Part shown: positions 44,029-52,625 of the stretch, in pieces
How the letters are laid out: each line of letters begins with the position of its first letter
Position numbering within the stretch: position 1 is the stretch's first letter
Assembly (NCBI RefSeq): GCF_024461735.1
Contig: NZ_JANGAD010000004.1
Location: forward strand, 186,001 to 250,000
Origin: Anaerotignum propionicum
GTDB lineage: Bacteria; Bacillota; Clostridia; Lachnospirales; Anaerotignaceae
Length of the DNA: 64,000 nucleotides
Direction: 5' to 3'
The notes under the pieces: generated by a model
What the model saw: only the letters and a program-made list of their open reading frames with translations
Database searches by the model: none
What the model was told of the DNA's origin: nothing
Program-made: the position numbers and the translations under genes

Positions 44029-46272
44029 ATGAATTACAAAATATTAATGGCTTTAATGGGTCTGGAAATCGGCGGCGCGGAAACCCATGTGGTTGAGCTG
44101 TCAAAGGAATTGAAAAAGCAAGGATATGATATCATTGTGGCCTCCAATGGTGGTGTTTACGAAAAAGAATTGGAAGAGGTTGGGATTAAGCATTATAAAG
44201 TACCCATGCATCAGCGAAACGTATTTAAGATGATTAAATCCTATTTTCTACTGAAAAAAATCATTCGCAAGGAAAAAGTGGATATTGTTCATTCTCATGC
44301 AAGAATTCCGGGTTTTATCTGTGGATTGCTATTTAAAAAAGAGAAATTTACCTTTGTGACGTCAGCTCACTGGGTTTTCTATACAGGGATGGGATTGAAA
44401 TATTTGACTAACTGGGGTCAAAAGGTTGTTGCAGTCAGTGAGGATATTCGCAGATATTTAATCGAAAATTATCATGTGCGCAATGAAGATATTTTTGTTA
44501 CCATTAATGGGATTGATACAGAAAAGTTTTCACCCCAAACGGATGGCAGTAAAGTGCGAAAGGAATTTTCCTTAAAGGAGGAAGACCCTACTTTAGTTTA
44601 TGTAAGCCGTATGGATGAAAGCCGTGCGTTGGTTGCAAGACAGCTCATATCCCTTGCACCTCAGCTTGCCCAGGCCATTCCCGGCCTTCGTATGATTATT
44701 GTTGGCGGCGGCGATGTTTATAATGAGCTGTTGGAAAAGAGCAAAGAAGCAAATAAGCAAATAGGGGCAAACTGTATTACCATGACAGGTGCAAGAACAG
44801 ATATAAATGAGCTGGTAGCCGTTGGGGACGTTTTTGTTGGTGTCAGCCGTGCGGCATTGGAAGCCATGGCTGGGGAAAAAACCACAATCGTTGCAGGTAA
44901 CGAAGGTTATATTGGCATTTTCGGACGGGATAAGCTAGAGCTTGCCCAAGAAAATAATTTCTGCTGTCGTGGATGTGAATTATCTACAGAAAAACAATTG
45001 TATCAAGATGTGGTTTATGCCTTTAACCAGATGTCCCCAGAACAGCGTCAGCAGGCGGGGGCTTATGGCAGGGAGGTTATTTTCCAATACTATTCCGTTA
45101 CAAAAATGGCTCTGGATTGTGTGAAGGCTTATGAAAGAGCTTGGAAGGAAATGCATACACCTCAGTATCATGTAGTTATGAGCGGTTATTATGGCTTTAA
45201 CAATACAGGTGATGAGGCAATTATGATTTCCATGCACAAAAATATTCAGCAAATGGGTGACAACTACCACATTACTGTGCTTTCCAATAATCCTGTAGGC
45301 ACCAGAGAAAAGTACGGCATTGAAGCTGTGTACCGTTTTGGATTTTGGGAGGTTTTACGTGCAGTGCGGGACTGTGATGTTTTGCTAAGCGGCGGTGGCT
45401 CATTATTGCAGGATAGCACCAGCACCCGATCCTTAATGTATTATCTTTCCATTACCGTTGCAGCAAAGCTTATGGGTAAAAGAGTGATGCTTTATGCCAA
45501 CGGCATTGGCCCTGTTTCAGGAAAAAGAAACAGGCGGTTGGTAAAACAGGTGGTGAATCGTGCGGATTTGATTACCCTCAGAGAGGAAAATTCCTACGAT
45601 GAACTTCTTTCCATGGGGGTCAATCCCAAAAAGTGTTTTGTGACTGCTGACCCTGTATTTACCATGGAAAGCATTACAAAGGATGAAGCAAAAAGTCTTC
45701 TGGAAGCAGAAGGTATTCCGTTAGACAAACCTTTGGTTGTGGTTTCTGTGCGTAACTGGCGGGAGATGGATCGGTTTATTGATCGTTTTGCTAAGCTGTG
45801 TGATACCATTATTGAGAAATACGATAGAACCATTGTTTTTTTGGCTATGCAGATGCCCAATGACATTACGGTAAGTGAAAAGGTTCGCAAAAAAATGAAG
45901 CAAAATGCTTATATTCTTCATAATAACTATTCTCCCTATGAAGTGATGGGGATCATTAGTTTATCAAACTTTATTTTGAGCATGCGTCTACACACACTGA
46001 TATTTGCGGCACGGCAAAAGGTACCCTTGATTGGGTTTATTTATGACCCTAAAATTGAGTATTATTTGGAGAAGCTGGAAATGCCCAGTGGCGGGAAGTT
46101 AAAGGAATTTGATATGGATAAAACACTGGAAATGGTGGATGATATTATCCATAACAGAGAAAAGTATATTGAGATTTTAGAAGAGAAAGAAGCATTGCTG
46201 GAAGGGCAGGCGCACCAGAATGAGCAGTATCTTGCGAAGCTTTTGCGGCACGGAAGAGGGCGAAAAAAATGA
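44029..46272 (+). CDS. csaB: GT4 glycosyltransferase fused to CsaB-type polysaccharide pyruvyltransferase
   Basis: The 747-residue protein has two complete domains. Residues about 1-375 are a GT4 glycosyltransferase (MGLEIGGAETHVVELSKEL, INGIDTEKFSP, YVSRMDESRALVARQL, and an EAMAGEKT donor site). Residues about 385-745 are a CsaB polysaccharide pyruvyl transferase: SGYYGFNNTGDEAI, DCDVLLSGGGSLLQDSTSTRSLMYY, GPVSGKRNRRLVKQV and SMRLHTLIFAARQKVPLIGF. CsaB adds ketal pyruvate to secondary wall polysaccharide, the ligand of S-layer SLH domains. ATG 44029 follows GGGGTGG. The gene overlaps tagA by 4 nt. Confidence 0.9.
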   Translation: MNYKILMALMGLEIGGAETHVVELSKELKKQGYDIIVASNGGVYEKELEEVGIKHYKVPMHQRNVFKMIKSYFLLKKIIRKEKVDIVHSHARIPGFICGLLFKKEKFTFVTSAHWVFYTGMGLKYLTNWGQKVVAVSEDIRRYLIENYHVRNEDIFVTINGIDTEKFSPQTDGSKVRKEFSLKEEDPTLVYVSRMDESRALVARQLISLAPQLAQAIPGLRMIIVGGGDVYNELLEKSKEANKQIGANCITMTGARTDINELVAVGDVFVGVSRAALEAMAGEKTTIVAGNEGYIGIFGRDKLELAQENNFCCRGCELSTEKQLYQDVVYAFNQMSPEQRQQAGAYGREVIFQYYSVTKMALDCVKAYERAWKEMHTPQYHVVMSGYYGFNNTGDEAIMISMHKNIQQMGDNYHITVLSNNPVGTREKYGIEAVYRFGFWEVLRAVRDCDVLLSGGGSLLQDSTSTRSLMYYLSITVAAKLMGKRVMLYANGIGPVSGKRNRRLVKQVVNRADLITLREENSYDELLSMGVNPKKCFVTADPVFTMESITKDEAKSLLEAEGIPLDKPLVVVSVRNWREMDRFIDRFAKLCDTIIEKYDRTIVFLAMQMPNDITVSEKVRKKMKQNAYILHNNYSPYEVMGIISLSNFILSMRLHTLIFAARQKVPLIGFIYDPKIEYYLEKLEMPSGGKLKEFDMDKTLEMVDDIIHNREKYIEILEEKEALLEGQAHQNEQYLAKLLRHGRGRKK

Positions 46273-47000
46273 GGAAATTGACACAGGTTTTAAATGTACC
46301 CTTTGATGCGGTAACGATGAAAGAAGCCATAGCAAGGGTAAAAATTCTTTTAAATACCGAGGGGCAGTATTTTATCTGTACACCAAACCCTGAGATTGTG
46401 ATGGAAGCTCAGAAGGATCAGGAGCTTATGTCCATTTTGCGGGAAGCGGATATGGTTGTACCTGATGGAATTGGCGTAGTTTGGGCTTCAAAATACAGCT
46501 CTATTCGTTTGAAGGAGCGGGTGGCAGGGTATGACTTGACCCAAAATCTTTTCTCTGAATTGGCAGGAACGGATCATACCTTTTACTTTTTTGGCGGATC
46601 CCCCGGTGTTGCGGCGGAAGCGGCAAGAAGAATGACAAGGAAATACCCTGGGTTGAAGATTGTTGGCATTCACAATGGATACTTTGATGGAAAAGAAGAA
46701 AAAAAGATAATTCATGACATAAAAAAACTATCTCCGTCCATACTGTTAGTAGGACTGGGAGCGCCCAAACAAGAAAAATGGATATATGAAAATATGCGTC
46801 TTTTTGGAGCTAGAGTTTCCATTGGCGTGGGCGGCAGCTTTGATGTAATGGCAGGAAATGTAAAGCGGGCACCAAAGGTATTTCAAAAGCTTGGTTTGGA
46901 ATGGTTTTACCGCCTGATTACACAACCCACCAGATGGCGCAGAATGATGCGCTTGCCAATTTTTGCTTTCACAGTCCTGAAAATGAGGAAGCGGAGATAA
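46269..47000 (+). CDS. tagA: WecG/TagA/CpsF-family glycosyltransferase
   Basis: The 243-residue GT26 enzyme starts MRKLTQVLNVPFDAVTMKEA, overlapping csaB by 4 nt. TPNPEIVMEAQKD, VPDGIGVVWASK, RVAGYDLTQNL, FFGGSPGVAAEAA and LVGLGAPKQEKW are the family blocks. TagA adds N-acetylmannosamine to undecaprenyl-PP-GlcNAc, the committed step of wall teichoic acid and of pyruvylated secondary wall polysaccharides. The C-terminal basic helices (RPTRWRRMMRLP) are those that in TagA form the membrane appendage. It ends the polysaccharide run; YitT follows 4 nt later. Confidence 0.92.
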   Translation: MRKLTQVLNVPFDAVTMKEAIARVKILLNTEGQYFICTPNPEIVMEAQKDQELMSILREADMVVPDGIGVVWASKYSSIRLKERVAGYDLTQNLFSELAGTDHTFYFFGGSPGVAAEAARRMTRKYPGLKIVGIHNGYFDGKEEKKIIHDIKKLSPSILLVGLGAPKQEKWIYENMRLFGARVSIGVGGSFDVMAGNVKRAPKVFQKLGLEWFYRLITQPTRWRRMMRLPIFAFTVLKMRKRR

Positions 47001-47004
47001 TGTT

Positions 47005-47859
47005 ATGTATGAAAAGAAAATAGAGGATATTGTATTAAGTATTTGCGGAACACTGCTTATGGCCATTGGCATTCAATGCTTTTTAGAGCCGGCACATTTG
47101 GTTGCCGGGGGTGTAACAGGTATCGGTATTATGCTCAATGCTTTTACTTCAGCACAGCTTGGATTCCCCACGCCCCTTTGGTTGGTAAATGCTGTATTGA
47201 ACCTTCCTCTTTTTCTTGCGGCTTGGAAAATGCAGGGAGGTCGATTTGTTGGAAAAACAATTTTGACCTCTCTTTTATTTTCATTAATGCTTTTTTTGGT
47301 GCAGGATATTACCTTTTATACAGGCGATTATATGATATCATCAGTGTACGGCGGTACGTTAGTGGGAATAGGAATTGGTTTAGTTTTACGCTGTGGCGGA
47401 ACGACAGGTGGGGTTGATTTAGCCGCATACTTAATGCAGAGAATTTGGCCAAGACCTTCCATTTCAAAAAAAATATTTATAATGGATGCAGTGGTTATAT
47501 CGGCAGGTATGCTTATGTTTGGCGGTATCAGCGGTTTGTACGCCATACTCTCTGTCTTTATAACCGAAAGATGTACGAAATGGGTATTAGAGGGTGGAGA
47601 TGTAGTACGGGCTGCAATTGTCATCTCAGAAGATGCACAAGAAATAGCCTGTGTTTTAAACCTAAGATTAGCAAGGGATGCGGCGAAATTTTGTGGAAAA
47701 GGAAACCTTGGTGCCGACGAACGGGGAATTCTGTTTTGTATCTTTTCCCAAAAAGAGATTCAAGGAGCCAAAAGCATTATCATGAATATTGACAGAAATG
47801 CGATTTTGCTTGTTACCGATATTCGGGAAGTTTTAGGGGAGGGCATGATGCAAAAGTAA
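47005..47859 (+). CDS. YitT family membrane protein
   Basis: The 284-residue protein has about five to six helices, with the family motifs FLEPAHLVAGGVTGIGIML at the start, GGTLVGIGIGLVLRCGGTTGGVD in the middle and a soluble DUF2179 domain at the C terminus (from about 215, TDIREVLGEG at the end). The family is uncharacterised. Its start, 4 nt after tagA, places it at the end of the polysaccharide operon, though YitT genes occur in many contexts and a role in the pathway is not implied. Confidence 0.9.
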   Translation: MYEKKIEDIVLSICGTLLMAIGIQCFLEPAHLVAGGVTGIGIMLNAFTSAQLGFPTPLWLVNAVLNLPLFLAAWKMQGGRFVGKTILTSLLFSLMLFLVQDITFYTGDYMISSVYGGTLVGIGIGLVLRCGGTTGGVDLAAYLMQRIWPRPSISKKIFIMDAVVISAGMLMFGGISGLYAILSVFITERCTKWVLEGGDVVRAAIVISEDAQEIACVLNLRLARDAAKFCGKGNLGADERGILFCIFSQKEIQGAKSIIMNIDRNAILLVTDIREVLGEGMMQK

Positions 47860-48160
47860 AAAATAACAGTAAAAATTCGTTTTTATTGTATCCGTTTCGG
47901 TACAAAAATTGAGCGTCTCAGACAGTTTAAATAAAAAAAACTATCTCTTTTTATGTAAAATTTAAATACAAAGAGATTTTGTATGTTTTTTTTGCAATTT
48001 CTCTTTATTTTTTTGTGATTATGTTATAAAATAGGATTAGGCTATTTTATCAATAGATGAAATGGTATCTTTTCGGCATATTTAACAGTCTTTATGTTAC
48101 CCAAAGGCTGATGTATCAGGATAAAGAGAAATAAAAATACTAATTTGAGGAGAGAGGGCA
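47860..48160 (+). other. AT-rich intergenic region after the polysaccharide operon
   Basis: 301 nt. A weak hairpin (ATCTCTTT 47943-47950 with AAAGAGAT 47970-47977, then T-rich sequence) may end the operon. A TATAAA near 48034 could belong to the next gene's promoter, but the -35 is unclear. No gene is visible. Confidence 0.4.
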
Positions 48161-49252
48161 ATGATTTCCAATCAGATTTTGCAAAGCACAATTGATGGTT
48201 TAAAGAACATCACCCGTAAGGAACTAAGCGTGGTGGAAAAAGAAGGAAAAGTTATCGCCACAACCGAGGAAAACATGATTGGACGGCAGATTGATGCTGT
48301 GGAGAATTTTATCAGCTCCCCTGCAGAAAGTCAGTTGATTTTGGGCTATCAATATTTCAAAATCTATGACAATGGTGTGCCCGAGTATGTAATTCAGGTA
48401 AAGGGTGAGGATGAGGCCGGTTACCAGATTGGTAAAATTGCCTCTTTCCAAATTCAGAGCTTGCTGGTGGCTTACAAAGAAAGATATGACAAAGACAATT
48501 TTATCAAGAACTTGTTGCTCGATAATCTGCTTTTGGTGGATATCTACAGCCGTGCGAAAAAGCTACATATCGAAAACAATGTTCACCGTATTGTATATTT
48601 GATTGAAACAAATATCGATAAGGAAATGAATGTAGTTGAGATTGTGAGAAGTGTTTTCCCTGCAAAGACTAAGGATTTTGTGACAGCTGTGGATGAACAC
48701 AGTATTATTTTGGTAAAAGAATTGAAAGACAAGGAATCTGCTGATGATATTGACCGTTTTGCCAAGAGCGTTGAGGAAACTTTAAATGCCGAAACAAACA
48801 GTCGTGTTTATATTTCCAGCGGTACTATTGTGGGTGATTTGAAAGATGTTTCCCGTTCTTATAAAGAAGCTAAAATGGCTTTGGAAGTAGGCAAAATCTT
48901 TGAGACTGATAAGTTTATTGTAAATTATGAAAAGCTTGGAATTGGCCGTCTGATTTATCAGCTGCCTTTGCCCCTTTGCCGTATGTTTATCAAGGAAGTT
49001 CTCCATGGTTTAACAATGGACGATTTTGATGACGAAACCTTGGCAACGGTGAACAAATTCTTTGAAAATAACCTGAATGTATCTGAAACAAGCCGTCAGC
49101 TGTATATTCATAGAAATACCTTGGTTTACAGATTAGATAAGCTTCAGAAGATGACAGGGTTGGATTTAAGAAATTTTGATGATGCAATTATTTTCAAGAT
49201 TACCTTAATGGTAAGTAAATATATGATTTATATGGATAAGATGGTTTATTGA
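48161..49252 (+). CDS. CdaR/PucR-type regulator with sugar-diacid recognition domain
   Basis: The 363-residue protein has an N-terminal sensor (about 1-135; ISNQILQSTIDGLKNITRKE with GRQIDAVENFI) like the diacid-recognition domain of CdaR, a central GGDEF-like region (about 140-290) and a C-terminal HTH_30 domain (about 300-355: NLNVSETSRQLYIHRNTLVYRLDKLQ), the DNA-binding part of the CdaR/PucR family. The ligand is unknown. GAGGAGAG precedes the ATG. It stands alone, with a terminator after it, and no glucarate or purine genes are near, so its targets cannot be inferred from context. Confidence 0.85.
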   Translation: MISNQILQSTIDGLKNITRKELSVVEKEGKVIATTEENMIGRQIDAVENFISSPAESQLILGYQYFKIYDNGVPEYVIQVKGEDEAGYQIGKIASFQIQSLLVAYKERYDKDNFIKNLLLDNLLLVDIYSRAKKLHIENNVHRIVYLIETNIDKEMNVVEIVRSVFPAKTKDFVTAVDEHSIILVKELKDKESADDIDRFAKSVEETLNAETNSRVYISSGTIVGDLKDVSRSYKEAKMALEVGKIFETDKFIVNYEKLGIGRLIYQLPLPLCRMFIKEVLHGLTMDDFDDETLATVNKFFENNLNVSETSRQLYIHRNTLVYRLDKLQKMTGLDLRNFDDAIIFKITLMVSKYMIYMDKMVY

Positions 49253-49276
49253 TTTAAAACAAGATTCTGAACGAAG

Positions 49277-49325
49277 AGCAGATAGTTTTCCATTGGAGAT
49301 GTTGGGGAGCTATCTGCTTTTATAT
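49277..49325 (+). terminator. Intrinsic terminator after the CdaR-like gene
   Basis: AGCAGATAG pairs with CTATCTGCT across a 22-nt loop and is followed by TTTTATATTTAT. Confidence 0.75.
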
Positions 49326-49448
49326 TTATTTGGAAGAAAATATCTATTTTTAATGTCAAGTTTAAATTTGACTGAGGCGTATTATAAGAAAAACATCCTT
49401 ATTAACAAATTTTTAATAATTTCCAAGAAGTCGAATGGTGGTTTAGGG

Positions 49449-49477
49449 TTGTTCGTATAGGCGTTTTATGCTATACT
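49449..49477 (+). promoter_or_regulatory. Sigma-A promoter for ftsEX
   Basis: TTGTTC (49449-49454), 17-nt spacer, TATACT (49472-49477). Confidence 0.55.
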
Positions 49478-49563
49478 TTAGAATGCATTGTAAGGAAAAA
49501 TGACGAAATATGAAATATTTGTTCATATTTTTTAAAATTTACGGAAGAAAGGAAGATACGTTA

Positions 49564-50250
49564 ATGATATGGCTCAATAACGTAACGAAAACATATCCAA
49601 ACGGCTCCCGTGGAGTTGAAAACTTAAACCTACATATTGAAAAAGGCGATTTTGTGTTTATTGTAGGCTCCAGCGGCTCGGGGAAATCTACCCTAATTAA
49701 GCTGCTTTTAAAGGAACTGGAACCCTCAACAGGAGATATTACCATTAACCGTGTGAAAACAAATGAATTGAGCAGGAACCAAGTTCCCTATCTTCGCCGA
49801 AATTTAGGGGTAGTATTTCAGGATTTCCGATTATTGCCCAATAAAACCGTATATGAAAATGTTGCATTTGCCATGCGGGTAATTGAGGCACCCAGCCGTA
49901 TTATTCGCAGAAATGTTCCAGCTGTATTGGCATTGGTTGGCCTTGGGAAAAAAGGAAGAAGTTATCCCAATCAGCTTTCCGGTGGGGAACAGCAAAGAAC
50001 TGCATTGGCAAGGGCAATTGTTAATAATCCTCCCATTTTGATTTGTGATGAACCTACGGGTAACCTTGACCCTGAGACAGCTTGGGGTATTATGCAGTTG
50101 TTGGATGATATCAATAAGCGGGGAACTACCATTGTAATGGCAACCCACGCAAGAGATATTGTGGATGATATGCAAAAGAGGGTTGTTACCTTAAAACAGG
50201 GACAAATTGTCAGAGATATTAAAAAAGGTGGGTATAGCGATGAGGCCTAG
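49564..50250 (+). CDS. ftsE: Cell division ATP-binding protein FtsE
   Basis: The 228-residue ABC ATPase partners FtsX to control peptidoglycan hydrolases at division or along the wall. MIWLNNVTKTYPNGSRGVEN is the typical start; Walker A is VGSSGSGKSTL, the Q-loop QDFRLLPNKTVYENV, the signature LSGGEQQRTALARA, Walker B LICDEPTGNLDP and the H-loop MATHA. ATG 49564 follows GAAAGGAAG at 8 nt; the longer frame begins in the promoter region. It overlaps ftsX by 11 nt. Confidence 0.95.
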   Translation: MIWLNNVTKTYPNGSRGVENLNLHIEKGDFVFIVGSSGSGKSTLIKLLLKELEPSTGDITINRVKTNELSRNQVPYLRRNLGVVFQDFRLLPNKTVYENVAFAMRVIEAPSRIIRRNVPAVLALVGLGKKGRSYPNQLSGGEQQRTALARAIVNNPPILICDEPTGNLDPETAWGIMQLLDDINKRGTTIVMATHARDIVDDMQKRVVTLKQGQIVRDIKKGGYSDEA

Positions 50251-51139
50251 TACAATTAAATATTTTCTAAAAGAAGGCCTTAGTGGATTAAAGAAAAACC
50301 TGCTGATGACAGTGGCTTCCATTGTAGCGGTAATGGCTTGTATTTCCATAATGTCTTTCTCATACTGTGTTGCATCGAATTTGCAGCATATTCTACAGCA
50401 AATGGAAGATTCTATAGGCATTTCTGTTTTTCTGGGGGGAAATCCTACCAGCCAGGAAATTGAGGGAATGAAGACAACAATTTCAAAGATAGATCACGTT
50501 TTGGATGTGCAATATATTTCTCCCGGTGATGCGCTGGAGGCTTTAAAGAAGGATTGGGGCGCAGATGAGGATATTTTTGAAGGGCTGGATGAAACAAACA
50601 ACCCCTTATCCCACTCCTTCCAAATCACTTTGGACAGCATTGATAATCAGGGCAGTGTATTGGCGACGCTGAAGGGTATTGATGGCATTGATAACATTCG
50701 TCATGGTCAGACGGAAACAGAGTTGATTATGAAGGCCAACAAAGTATTTAATATTGCCAGTATTTTAGTCATGTTGATATTAGGCATTATTTCTATCATG
50801 ATTATTATGAATACGATCCGAATTTCTGTTGTAAACAGAAGGGTTGAAATTAATATTATGAAATATGTTGGCGCAACTGACTGGTTTATCAGATGGCCGT
50901 TTATCATTGAGGGTGTAATTATTGGCTTGGTTGGGGCGGTCATCCCATTACTTGTTGGTATGCCCATTTATGCAAAGGTTATCAGCTCACTGTATAGCTA
51001 TTTCCCTGTAATTAAGATGATACAATTTTTGCTTACAGGTGATATTTTTATTGTGTTATTCCCAGTAGCGTTGGTCTTTGGCGTTCTTTTAGGTGTAATT
51101 GGCAGTGTGACCTCCATACGTAAGCATTTACAGGTATAA
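50240..51139 (+). CDS. ftsX: Cell division protein FtsX (permease)
   Basis: The 299-residue protein has the four-helix FtsX layout: one helix at about 22-45 (LLMTVASIVAVMACISIMSF), an extracellular domain (about 50-165) for a hydrolase or adaptor, then three helices at about 170-195, 220-245 and 265-290. ATG 50240 (MRPSTIKYFLKEGL) lies within the end of ftsE, with AAAGGTGG upstream. The M23 peptidase/PcsB-like gene often found next is missing; a long hairpin and an S41 protease follow. Confidence 0.95.
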   Translation: MRPSTIKYFLKEGLSGLKKNLLMTVASIVAVMACISIMSFSYCVASNLQHILQQMEDSIGISVFLGGNPTSQEIEGMKTTISKIDHVLDVQYISPGDALEALKKDWGADEDIFEGLDETNNPLSHSFQITLDSIDNQGSVLATLKGIDGIDNIRHGQTETELIMKANKVFNIASILVMLILGIISIMIIMNTIRISVVNRRVEINIMKYVGATDWFIRWPFIIEGVIIGLVGAVIPLLVGMPIYAKVISSLYSYFPVIKMIQFLLTGDIFIVLFPVALVFGVLLGVIGSVTSIRKHLQV

Positions 51140-51147
51140 AAATTGGG

Positions 51148-51246
51148 AACCATCCGGGCGGAAAAGCTTTTTGAGAAGGGCAGAGCGGTAGCAATGCGTT
51201 TGCAGGAGCAACTTTTCAAAAAAGAACGAGGCAGGATGGTTTTTTC
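51148..51246 (+). terminator. Long branched hairpin with T-run between ftsX and the S41 protease gene
   Basis: AACCATCC (51148-51155) pairs with GGATGGTT (51234-51241), then T6. Inside, CTTTTTGAGAAG pairs imperfectly with CTTTTCAAAAAAG, and GCAA with TTGC at the tip. The almost 100-nt structure exceeds a simple terminator and could be a regulatory RNA. Confidence 0.6.
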
Positions 51247-51325
51247 ATGAGGGTCATAGGGTATGTTTTTCACAGGCAATTCATAGGATAAAAGAAAGTC
51301 GTAGGAAAACGAGGCGAATGAATGA

Positions 51326-52516
51326 ATGAAAAAGGATTTTTGGAAAGGGTTTGGCGCTGCGATAGCGGTGATGTTAGTGTGTTCCATGGTGGGAAGAACT
51401 GCCCTTATTCAACAGTGGGTGCCTTGGCAGTATCTGCCTTTTGACATTGGCATGTCTAAGGCGGCAAAAATGGATGTGATTGAGGATTTTTTAGATAGAT
51501 ATTATGTGGATGACTTGGATAAGGATATGCTGAATGAGGGCATGTTTGCAGGCTTGGTTGCCGGTGTTGGAGACAGGTATACATATTATATGACAAAAGA
51601 TTATTTAGAAAAATATCTGCAAAACACAGGTGGGCATTTTGAGGGCATTGGTGTAACAGTGTTTCAATCGGAAGATGGAGGCGTTGTTGTTTATTCTTTA
51701 ATGGAGGGTTATCCTGCCCAAAAGGCGGGGGTTTTGGCCGGAGATATTATTCAAAAAATTGATGGCGAGGATGTTACCGGCCTTACTTTGAGCGATGTAG
51801 CAGAGAAAATGCGAGGCCCTGTGGGTAGTACAGTAAAGTTGGATGTTTTTAGACCATCTACAGGAGCAAACCAAACGTTTACGCTAAAACGAGAAGACGT
51901 TATTATGAAAAGTGTTGAAAGTAGAATGCTGGATAAGGAAAAAGGATATATTCGTATCAGTGGTTTTAAAGAAAACACGTATGACCAATTTATGGCGGCA
52001 TTAAAGGAATTGCAAGCCCAAGGAATGAAGGGACTGGTTCTTGATTTAAGAAATAATCCCGGCGGGTTGGTTCGTTCTGTCTATTTGATTGGGGATGAGC
52101 TTTTACCCAAGGGTGTTATGGTCTATACGGAGGATAAAGAAGGAAAGCGGGAAGAGCTTATTTGTGATGACAAATATTTGGATATTCCAATGGTTGTTTT
52201 AGTAAATGGCAACAGCGCCAGCGCCTCTGAAATTTTTGCGGGGGCAGCAAAGGATATGGGAGCTGCCACATTGGTGGGAACCCAAACCTTTGGCAAAGGC
52301 TTAGTACAACGATTATTTACCTTGCCTGATGGCTCAGGATTAAATATTACCATTCAGAAATATTTTACACCGAATGGAATCTCTATCCATGGTACAGGAA
52401 TTACGCCGGATAAGGTAGTTGAGCTGCCTGCGGGGTATGAAGATGCAAAAGATATACCTTTGGTAGATGATACTCAGCTGAAAGAGGGTATTTCAGTGTT
52501 AGATGAGAAAATTTAG
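51326..52516 (+). CDS. S41-family carboxyl-terminal processing protease (CtpA-like)
   Basis: The 396-residue protein has an N-terminal signal anchor (about 8-28, GFGAAIAVMLVCSMVGRTAL), a PDZ domain (about 95-185; GIGVTVFQSED, GYPAQKAGVLAGDIIQKIDG) and the S41 protease core with the nucleophile in NGNSASASE (near residue 296) and catalytic Lys in TFGKGLVQ. Such proteases act outside the membrane on secreted or wall proteins; in sporulating species some take part in sigma-K signalling. The start ATG 51326 fits the signal anchor. It follows ftsEX after a terminator-like hairpin, and mreB is next. Confidence 0.93.
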   Translation: MKKDFWKGFGAAIAVMLVCSMVGRTALIQQWVPWQYLPFDIGMSKAAKMDVIEDFLDRYYVDDLDKDMLNEGMFAGLVAGVGDRYTYYMTKDYLEKYLQNTGGHFEGIGVTVFQSEDGGVVVYSLMEGYPAQKAGVLAGDIIQKIDGEDVTGLTLSDVAEKMRGPVGSTVKLDVFRPSTGANQTFTLKREDVIMKSVESRMLDKEKGYIRISGFKENTYDQFMAALKELQAQGMKGLVLDLRNNPGGLVRSVYLIGDELLPKGVMVYTEDKEGKREELICDDKYLDIPMVVLVNGNSASASEIFAGAAKDMGAATLVGTQTFGKGLVQRLFTLPDGSGLNITIQKYFTPNGISIHGTGITPDKVVELPAGYEDAKDIPLVDDTQLKEGISVLDEKI

Positions 52517-52625
52517 AGAAAAGGTAAAATAATGGTTTTTTTGTAAAAATACATCTTTTCAGAACAGTATGTTTCCAGTATACTGTAAGAATACAGAGAG
52601 TTTAGAGGGACAAAGGAGCGTCATC

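Larger units (their letters stand above)
49253..49563 (+). other. Intergenic region carrying a terminator and the ftsEX promoter
   Basis: 311 nt. It contains the terminator at 49277-49325 and the promoter at 49449-49477; otherwise AT-rich without a gene. Confidence 0.55.
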
